Shown: one piece after another, positions 56,420 through 64,000 of the stretch
How positions within the stretch are numbered: position 1 is the stretch's first letter
Layout: every line of letters starts with the position of its first letter
From: Piezodorus guildinii
Lineage: Eukaryota > Arthropoda > Insecta > Hemiptera > Pentatomidae
DNA: 64,000 bases
Assembly: GCA_023052935.1 (NCBI GenBank)
Contig: CM041294.1
Coordinates: 151,118,899 to 151,182,898 of the forward strand
Reading direction: 5' to 3'
Made by a program: the position numbers and the translations under genes
Notes under the pieces: model-generated
The model's input: the letters and a program-made list of their open reading frames with translations, nothing else
Database searches by the model: none
Told to the model about the DNA's origin: nothing

Positions 56420-58032
56420 AAACTCATTTGTTATAATCTATACTATAATTTTAGAAGTTTAGAATACATTTTTGAGATGAAAATAAATTGTTAAAGAGTT
56501 AAATACATTGAATTTCAATAGAAACATACTTCGACGACTACCTATGTTTTGAAGTGTGGGGCGCAGGTTCCTCAGCTAAACGAAAAAAGCTTCAAACATT
56601 TCAAAACAAAATATTCCGAATAGCAGTTGATGCTCCATGGTTCATTAGAAACAGCACCGTCAAATTGAACCTATCGATAACTTCATCAAACTACACATTC
56701 ACTAAATACCACTCACCGCTCCCAGCAGGAAGAGGTGCTGGGGGGTCCCAACGAAATCTCGCAGGCTCAAACCCAGACTTGTGCAAGACTTTCTTTTGTG
56801 AATCTTCCTATTAAGCTTAAAATTAAATAAACTTTAATTTTTTAACTATTAATTACTAAATTATCTTTTCTAGAACATCCATCATTTATTGTCAACATAA
56901 ATTTAATCTATTATGTTTCATTTATTTATTTTATTATTATTATTTTGATGTATTTTATTTTATTTTTTATTTAAAGTTAATTATTTATTTATTTTATTCT
57001 TTTCAAGCTACATTTATTTTATCTTCTTTTTTGAATTACTTTATAGGTGTATTAATTTATTATTTTACATGAACTTATTTACTTTTAGTTCTCTTCTAGT
57101 GTTTCAATTTAATTTCAATTTTTTTTTTAGTTATGTATCCTATGATTTAACTGATCAGTATAATTATAAACATAAAATAGTTAGGGGTGTCTATACCCCT
57201 CCTTTGTCAATAGCTAGAAATTGTGATGTCTGTTTATATATATAAATCCTTGTATGGCTCACGCATTTGGAAACAAAAAAATAAAGTAAATAGAAACATG
57301 TGTTTTATTAAATAATCTAATATATTATTATCTACGACAATCAGCTAGTTTTATCGGCTTTTCATAACTCTCCATTAACTTTTACAATTTTGTGTATAAA
57401 ATATTTTTTCTAAAATCTTTAGCTTTAAACAGATATATTATTCATCTACATTACCGTTCTTATGTTCAAAAACACAAATATTGCATGAATAAATATATTT
57501 GCTCTTTTCTCGTTTCGTTGTATATCGAATTCGCCTAACATATATATGTAACCGTTTTTTATCGTCGGTAACAAGATTATGTTGTTATTTTTTTATTATA
57601 TTTGAAATTAAAGGTACTTTAGAGGAAGAAAATGTTGAAATATCGGCATTTAAGCCCAGTAAAACTATTTCATTCAGAATGAATACTATATCATAGTAAA
57701 GCCCATTATATTTTACATCGATATGGTGAATATAATTAAAAACAATACAGCTATTTTTGTGAAAATCGTAAGAAAGTGAAAAATGCACAATGTAAAGTAG
57801 ATCTTCCGGTCAGCCGATTTTGAAATAAAAGTTGCTGTAACATCACGGGCGTACAGTTGTCTCAAACATGAAATTTAAGTTTATTATGACTTTTTATTTT
57901 TGCGCTAGACTTACCACACACAAACAGAAACACAGACATTTTGCGAGAATTGGTTATTTGGGCTTAGTGGAGACTAACACGTGTATTTCCGTTGAAAACC
58001 GAATTTTGAAAATTTTCAGGATCGAAATTCGA
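56420..58032 (+). repeat. HINE-A copy 8, split by a LINE
   Basis: Blocks 56420-56527 and 57289-58032 follow HINE-A order through GTGTATTTCCGTTGAAAACC and GAAAATTTTCAGGATCG. The terminal hairpin segment is lost. Confidence 0.75.
56528..57288 (+). mobile_element. Jockey-like LINE with TSD in HINE-A
   Basis: Flanked by AATAGAAACAT (56517-56527 and 57289-57299), 11 bp. Encodes CFEVWGAGSSAKRKKLQTFQ, NKIFRIAVDAPWFIRNSTVK, KYHSPL, ending at 56812. Contains CCCAGCA...TGCTGGG (about 56719-56741), a seven-pair stem in the C-terminal coding part. The 3' end has AGGGGTGTCTATACCCCT (57183-57200) and finishes AAAAAAATAAAG. Confidence 0.8.
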
Positions 58033-58334
58033 AAAACCTATTGTACTGTGACATGGTTTTATGGTTTAAGGTCCAGGTCCTTCATTATAAATAAAATTAT
58101 TCAAGATGCTATACTTTATTTTCTTCAACAAGCGGCATACAAGCATACGGCATACATATAATACGGTAGAAAATTCTATCATAACACCAACGCTGGGTAT
58201 AAAATAATATAACGAAAAAAATTAAATAAGAATAGGCTCAAACTGCTCCTGGTTACTTCGGTACTCGGTACTTCCATCCATGTATTCGGGAAGAGGCTTA
58301 AAATTGGAGGGTCCCTCTATCTCATCGGTACTTA

Positions 58335-58765
58335 TCATAGGCAGCGACACTGTACGTTGGACGAAAACAGAGCGGGAAAATTAAAAACTTGTTACAGTAC
58401 TCAACCCAAATCTGTTGAGGTACAGGTCTTATTTTTTTTTTTAAAGCATCGATGACCTATAAGAACTAGTCATGTTGAGCCATGAAATCATTTTTTCTGT
58501 AATGCAAGTTTTCAAGAGGTATAAAGGAAAGATCGTATTAGCAACAAAAAGATAAAAAAACATAGGCAGCGACACTGTACGTTCCCTTATATAGGGTTAA
58601 GTTCAAGACACCGGGCGGACGAAAACCGAGCGGGAAAATTAAAAACTTGTTGCAGTACTCAACCCAGGTCTTTTTTTGTATTTTTTTTTTTTTTTTTTTT
58701 AAATGTCGGCATTGACCGATAAGGACTAGTCATGTTGAACCATGAAATCATTTTCTCTCTCTCTC
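58335..58765. repeat. Direct repeat, two copies about 225 bp apart
   Basis: CATAGGCAGCGACACTGTAC at 58336 and 58561; shared GAGCGGGAAAATTAAAAACT, CAGTACTCAACCCA and GACTAGTCATGTTGA blocks. Copy 2 has about 35 extra bases after GTACGTT, including CCCTTATATAGGG, a small palindrome. Function unknown. Confidence 0.75.
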
Positions 58766-59270
58766 TTTTTTTTTTTTTTTTTATACAATCACTTTATCAA
58801 TAATTATACGTTTTCTACTAATTTCGGATGTCTGTATCTTATCTCAGTTACCGATTACAGACCGTTCACAAGCCGGTTCATTATGATAATACATCTGCAA
58901 CGACTCTCGACTGGGACGAATCTCGCCCTAACAATTGAAGATTTCGCGCAGTTAAGTACTTGAGTACATTTTCGCACCTTGTTTACGCAGGTCATTAGCA
59001 CATCCGGCTAATCCGTGCCTAATTAGTGAGAGCGACAAGAAGCAGTATCGCCACTATCACAGCTACTATCGCAGAGTGGATTTATGGCCACACTATCACG
59101 GCTATCGAGCCTAACGAATTCTGTCGAGGCTTTTTGTCCCCAGGTCTTATCGGAGAGCAGTTAGTCCCTTCTTATCTCCTGGTAATTTAGCCTCAATCTG
59201 CCTCTCCTTAGCACCCCAATGGGAAATTGTTTTTTCTCTATTTCCAAACTGAATTATATGAGTGCTCTGG
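58766..59270. other. Unassigned
   Basis: Mixed composition 58860-59220 without a recognised gene. 59050-59110 has short repeats of CACTATCAC(A/G)GCTA. Confidence 0.3.
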
Positions 59271-59271
59271 A

Positions 59272-59274
<3 letters not shown>

Positions 59275-59350
<76 letters not shown>
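59275..59350. repeat. (TA)n microsatellite
   Basis: About 38 TA units, 45 bp left of a full-length HINE-A copy. Confidence 0.95.
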
Positions 59351-59352
<2 letters not shown>

Positions 59353-59397
59353 TTAAAACATTTTTACTGATTTTTGAAACAGTATATATAAAAAAAA

Positions 59398-60297
59398 TCG
59401 GGTGCTGGCAACACACGACTTTCACTTACCTCCATTTTTAAACTCAATGAAAGAATTTTAAAAAACAGTTAGAGATAAAAATACGTGAAACTATTAAGGA
59501 ATTAATTAAATTGAATTTATATAGAAAGATGTGTTTTATTAAAAAATCTATTATATTATTATCTAAAATAATCAGTTAGTTTTATGTTCATTTCATCACT
59601 CTCTATTAATTTTTAAAAACTTGTGTATGAGATAATATTTATTCTAAAATCTTTAGCTTTCCAACGGTATATCATACATGTGTATTACTGCTCTTATGTT
59701 CAAAAACGAAAAATTGCATTAGAAAAATATTTTTTCTGTTTTCTCCTTTAGTTGGGTATCGAATTTATTTAATTTCTATATTTAGCTGTTTTTCATCAGC
59801 GTTAACAAGATAATATAGTTATTTTTATTGAATCTACAAAATTAAAGGTACTTTAGGGGAAGAAAATTTAAAATATCGGCAATTAAGCCCTGTGAAACCA
59901 TTATAATCAGAATAAAACCTACATGATATTAAAGCCCATTAAATTTTACATCGATATAGCGAGTTTAATCAAAATCGTCGGAACCGTTTTTGAGAAAATC
60001 GAAAAAAGGTGCAAAATGTACTGTATAAAGTGGCTCTTCTGGTAAGCTCATTTTGATGAAAAAAGTTTTGTCACGTTTCGGGCGTATAGTTGTCTTAAAT
60101 ATGAAATTTCAGTTTAATAGGACTTACGTTTCCGCCCGGGAGTTGCCACACACACACACACACAGACCTTTTTGCGGGACTTGGTTATTTGGACTCAGGG
60201 GACCCTAAAACGTGTATTTCCGTTGAAAACTGGAATTTGAAAATTTTCACGATCGCAATACTTCCCCTTATATATATAGAGAGTATGTGAAAGTAAA
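59398..60297 (+). repeat. HINE-A copy 9, full length
   Basis: Best-preserved long copy (about 900 bp): TCGGGTGCTGGCAACACACG, ACTTTCACTTACCTCC ... (CA)n at 60147-60164 ... CGTGTATTTCCGTTGAAAAC ... CTTCCCCTTATATATATAGA, then GTATGTGAAAGTAAA. No ORF. Used here as the family reference. Confidence 0.85.
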
Positions 60298-60299
60298 AC

Positions 60300-60945
60300 T
60301 GGGTGAAGATGTAAGATCATTTATTATCGCCGACATCACATAAAACCTTCACACATTTTCATTCTTTACTTTCCCCTACTCTCACAGTGTAGCGTGGCTT
60401 TAAAAGAACTAGCCTGGAATCCCATTGGAATTGTAGATTGGATGCAGAGCTGTGATTACCCTGAAGTGAAGGTGCATTTATTTTCTATTCCTGTATCGGG
60501 TGAGCTATTTGGGTGTCGTGCCGTTGCAGAATAAGACTGGCTGCCGGCGGGGCATCGATCGGTCGGACGGGGCCGCCAGTGACACGGCAGTGTGCAGTGG
60601 CCATCTCGATCCCGTGGCGTGGCATGCAGTCCGTCCGATCTTATCGTCTTGTAGCCTGTCATCGCTCCTCCTCTTTATGGCCTAGGCTGGATCCTATCCG
60701 TGTTCCTTTTTGGCCCACAAACACGCTGTCTCGTTCTAGTTGTTTCGATTTCGAAGGGAATGGATATGGCCTGGCTGGATCCTCGAGGCATCGGTTTCAT
60801 AAGAGAACTATCTTTGGTATGGCTTCCGATCATCGTTGTGGAGATATTCGATAAGCATTTGGAATAAAAACGAAAAGTCTTGATAGTCCTCCTTCGATAT
60901 TACCTACACGATTTTCTTTTACCCTATATAAGGAATGTACAGTAA
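60300..60945. other. Unassigned, GC- and CpG-rich core
   Basis: 60490-60700 is the most CpG-rich stretch in the window. Overlapping short open frames on both strands give no recognisable protein. It could be host sequence (for example a 5' exon or regulatory island) but nothing proves it. Confidence 0.3.
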
Positions 60946-60954
60946 GAAGTATTG

Positions 60955-61420
60955 CAATCTTAAATATGTTCGAATTTGTTTTCATTGGAATTCCACCTTT
61001 TAGTGCCAAATGCATGTGGCATACCTAGCCCAATCAAATACAAATCTGAAATTTCATATTTGAGACAATCACATCCCGTTTTTAAAACTTTTTTCACGAA
61101 AATCTAGGAACCAGAAGCACCACTTTTTTATGATTTTCTCAAAAATGTCTTCAAAGATTTTATTGTATAAATCTTTAATTGATGAAGAATTCAAAGGGTT
61201 TTCATTCAATGCAGGTTTTATTATAATTGAAATACTTAGATAGAGCTTAAAGTCTAAATTTTAGAAACTTCCTACTCTAAAGGATCTTTCATTTTGTTGA
61301 TCAGTAATAATTTAATATAACCGTAATATACTCAACGTTAATATTAATAAAACATGGGTAAATATAAAATATGAACGTAAGAAATAACCAACTAAAGGTG
61401 AAAGCAGGAAAAATATTTTT
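60955..61420 (-). repeat. HINE-A fragment, decayed
   Basis: Minus orientation: AAATTTCATATTTGAGACAA, TTTTCACGAAAATCTAGG, TTTCTCAAAAATGTC, AACTAAAGGTGAAAGCAGG in family order. Confidence 0.6.
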
Positions 61421-61609
61421 TAAGGTTAATTTTTTTTCCCCGCTAATAAAAGAAGTAACAGCAATGGGAATAGAGAGCGACCAAAAGGGTAAAAACTTGT
61501 AACCAATTAATTTTCGGGAAGAGAACATAGAAATCTTCATGTTGGGCGCCAGGCTATAAGCCATTTTTATTGGTTAATATACAAAATAAATAAATAAAAT
61601 TACTTACAT

Positions 61610-62890
61610 TTTATAGCCGAATCACGGAATACGCTGAGGAAATTATCGCAGACTACCAATGTGGTTTTAGGCGGAATCGCTCAACTATTGATCGAATATT
61701 TTCCTTACGTCAAATATTAGAGAAGAAGCTCGAATACAACGGTGTAGTCCATCAACTTTATATAGATTTTAAAAAGGCTTATGATTCCATAGACCGTCAG
61801 AAGCTATATAACATCGTGATTGAACAGGGGATACCTAAAAAGTTAGTAAACCTAGTAGAGATGTGTTTGTCGGAAACATTTCATAAAGTTAGAATCGGTC
61901 ATAATTACTCCGAGAGATTTCAGGTGCGATCGGCTTTGAAACAGGGTGACTCCCTTTCACCTGTTTTGTTTAATATAGCCTTAGAATATGTTATAGAAAA
62001 GGTGATGTGTACCGACAAAGGCTTAAGTATGGGTGACAAGATTCCGGTTTTGGGGTATGCCGATGATTTGGTACTACTAGGTGAAGACACGGAAACTATA
62101 CAACTAAATACAAGTGTGTTAATAAAAACTGGTAAACCAATAGGTCTCGAATTAAATACCGATAAGACGAAATATATGATTAGTTGCAGAAATGGTGGCG
62201 ATCTTGATGATATTAATATTTCAGGTCATACTTTTGAACACGTAGAGAAATTCAAGTATATTAGGTTCAATGATAACAAGAAAAAATGAAATCCAGGAAG
62301 AAATAAAGTCCCGGTTAAAGGTGGGAAATGCGTGTTATTATTCAGTTGCTATATTACTTAGCTCACAGCTTCTGTCTAAAAACTCAAAGGTTACAATTTA
62401 TTATTCTATTATTATTATTATTATTAACTATTATTCTTCCAACGGTTCTTTACGGATGCGAAACGTGGCAGCTTATTTTGAAGGATGAACAACGGCTTAA
62501 GGTTTTCGAGAATAAGGTACTGCGTAAAATATTTGGTCCGAAGAGAGATGAGGCCACTTGGGAGTTTAGAAGGTTGCACAACGCTGAATTGCGGAGTTTT
62601 TACCCTGTGAATATAATTGAGTTGATAGCATCGCGGAGACTCAAATGGGCGCGTAAAGTTGTTGGGCTTAGTGAGGAACGGATTCCGAGAAAGTTGGTAT
62701 TCGCTGAACCGACTGGTAGGCGTCCGAAAGGTAGGCCGAAGCGTCGATGGGAGGATTGCATTAAGGCTGATCTCGGGGGCTTGGGCTTGACAGGTGAACA
62801 TTGGACGAGTCTGTGCAGGCGAAGTTTGGTGGTATCGGCATCGAACCTTCGGGTTCGGTAAAGCTATTATTATTATTATTATTATTATTA
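61610..62890 (+). mobile_element. RX LINE with reverse transcriptase
   Basis: Longest RX copy. Plus strand, open from about 61615: ITEYAEEIIADYQCGFRRNR, LYIDFKKAYDSIDR, QGDSLSPVLFNIALEYVIE, catalytic GYADDLVLLGED (near 62058), GLELNTDKTKYMIS. After a frame change at about 62270 come GNACYYSVAILL, an (ATT)n insertion at 62398-62430, then ILPTVLYGCETWQLILKDEQ, NKVLRKIFGPKRDEATWEFR, RRLKWARKVVGLSEERIPRK, GRPKRRWEDCIKADLGGLGL and RVR with a stop at 62859. RTE-like RT with DFKKAYDS and YADD motifs; the endonuclease is truncated off. Ends in the UUCG hairpin (62842-62857) and (ATT)n. Confidence 0.85.
62842..62857 (+). ncRNA. 3'-terminal UUCG hairpin of RX LINE
   Basis: CGAACC-TTCG-GGTTCG: six-pair stem with a C(UUCG)G tetraloop, overlapping the last codons and just before (ATT)n. 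Identical at 20042-20057, 20575-20590 and 32256-32271. Confidence 0.8.
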
Positions 62891-63226
62891 CTTACATTTT
62901 ATTCCAAACTTATTATTATATTATCAACTAAAGGATTACATGTGTGTGTGTGGCTACAGAGAACTATTATTATGAAAAGGTACATAGGAAAAGGTAAAAT
63001 TAGACAAATTAACGGTACTACACAAAACCACTAACAAGTGCACTCTCGGTAAGTTCGTAAGCCTCTCTATATCTGTGTCTTCGAGATTCGCCACTCGTAG
63101 CGCTTCACTTCCTCTTCCATGACAATCGTATAGAGATAACATATTTAATTGCTTATTGTTACAAACTTGAGCTATATTTACAAGAAATTAGAAATTTATA
63201 TTTACAATTATAAATTAATATTGTCA
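62891..63226. other. Unassigned
   Basis: AT-rich with a slightly GC-richer patch 63030-63120. No gene seen. Confidence 0.3.
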
Positions 63227-63750
63227 CTAGCTGACCCGGCAAACATTGTTTGGTCATATAAATTATTTCTAGGAAATTTATGGTGTAGAAAAAAAGAACT
63301 AACTTAATGTAAGGATGTGCTATAAGAAAGAAAGAGCCATGGAGTCCTGAGAATGATGAGGGAAATAACTAACACCAAACATTTTTTTTTTAATTTATTA
63401 TAATTTATTCCTTAAAATTATATATATGATTAATTAATTACGGCAGAAACACTAACAAACAATATCAATCTCTATATGGTATAGTGTGAACAATATTTTT
63501 GTTAGCCCATCTTTAGTTAACACAAACAAATTGGATAGTAATCCAGACGAGAACATGCCACGTATAATTGTCTGCGAGAAAAACGTGAGTTACACTTGAT
63601 GCATAAACAATAATAATAGCCGAAAACTGTGGAGGGAGTGAGAGAAACGGGAGACCGGCTTCGGTCTCATCCCTACTTCGTGCTTGCTAAGTGTCACCGG
63701 TAAACCTCTGGGGGGATAACTTGCCAAGTGATAATTGATCAGGTATCGAG
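63227..63750 (-). mobile_element. Helitron 3' end with helicase remnant
   Basis: On the minus strand the element ends CCAAACAATGTTTGCCGGG TCAGCTAG followed by T: a small stem (CAAAC/GTTTG) about ten bases before a CTAG terminus, as Helitrons require (CTRR, insertion before T). Upstream, minus strand 63605-63480 reads NSRFSRRQLYVACSRL and, after a frame change, NLFVLTKDGLTK. These match the last motif of the Pif1-like helicase of Helitrons (SxGQLYVACSRV...NLFV). A decayed autonomous Helitron; the Rep part is not present. Confidence 0.65.
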
Positions 63751-63789
63751 CGGGATAAAAAAATTTGTTTTATATTTTTTAAAATTTAT

Positions 63790-64000
63790 TTATTTATAGT
63801 AATTTACTTTAGTGTAGTAGTATTAATTTATTTTAATTTAGTAGTAGAATGAATATAAAAAGTCATGAAAATGTCTTGAGGAAGAACCACCCAGTGGTAG
63901 CACTTCACTATTTTAATACAGTAGGTCCCGAGGCCACCTTCCATTCAGTCGCCTTGGAGGGTTATCAGGGATATCTGAGGAAGATAAATTACGGACAATT
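63790..64000 (-). mobile_element. Jockey-like LINE 3' end, cut by right edge
   Basis: 3' UTR start near 63790, hairpin ACCAC-CCA-GTGGT at 63886-63898 inside GAAG...CTTC, then the J C-terminus on the minus strand (DNPPRRLNG-like, 63975-63925). Continues beyond the window. Confidence 0.7.

Noticed and set aside
60456..60854. Overlapping open frames on both strands in a GC-rich patch
   Set aside because: GC-rich DNA has few stops; no motif or start context supports any of them.

Overview
The window is AT-rich animal DNA, almost certainly from an arthropod and probably an insect. The evidence is a Ty3/gypsy element of the insect gypsy type, mariner and Tc1-type ends, and many Jockey- and RTE-type non-LTR retrotransposons. 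I recognise no host protein-coding gene. The only conventional host gene I support is one tRNA-Val(AAC) at 26657-26728 on the minus strand. The rest is a graveyard of transposable elements in which insertion order can often be read from target-site duplications (TSDs). Family labels used below are mine: HINE-A for an interspersed non-autonomous element, J for Jockey-like LINEs, RX for RTE-like LINEs with a UUCG hairpin, Z for LINEs with a C-terminal zinc knuckle, P for Penelope-like sequence.

Layout. 1-5154 is a minus-strand Ty3/gypsy element: pol runs off the left edge, then gag, primer-binding site and 5' LTR, and the element sits inside a HINE-A copy. 5155-13.4 kb holds HINE-A copies, LINE 3' ends and an internally deleted mariner. 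13.8-18.5 kb is a SINE tail hit by a LINE, then P palindromes and a HINE-A copy split by a LINE. 20-22.8 kb has RX and J fragments and a full HINE-A. 24.7-28.1 kb has P-type hammerhead-like motifs, the tRNA and a fold-back Penelope-like fragment; 28.16-28.88 kb is a Tc1-type deletion derivative. 29-37.9 kb is a dense LINE field with an intact-looking SINE and a 0.75-kb tandem duplication. 38.4-43.9 kb holds palindromes with hammerhead-like cores and a three-level nest (LINE in LINE in mariner). 45-55.4 kb has the two LINE copies with the longest reverse-transcriptase reading frames. 55.4-62.9 kb has further HINE-A copies and the RX copy that retains its reverse transcriptase. A Helitron 3' terminus (63.2-63.7 kb) and another J fragment close the window.

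The most interesting signal lies in RNA structure rather than in proteins. (1) The J LINEs carry a short hairpin just after the ORF stop whose paired bases change together between copies. (2) The RX LINEs end in a cUUCGg-capped hairpin followed by (ATT)n. (3) Several unrelated LINE 3' ends share a G/C stem, then AATAAA, then a microsatellite. (4) Penelope-like palindromes contain motifs with the full layout of a minimal type I hammerhead ribozyme. (5) HINE-A looks Helentron-like, and a paralogous empty site within the window fixes its ends.

Limits: all family assignments come from motif reading without a database search. Boundaries without a stated TSD are approximate by tens of bases.
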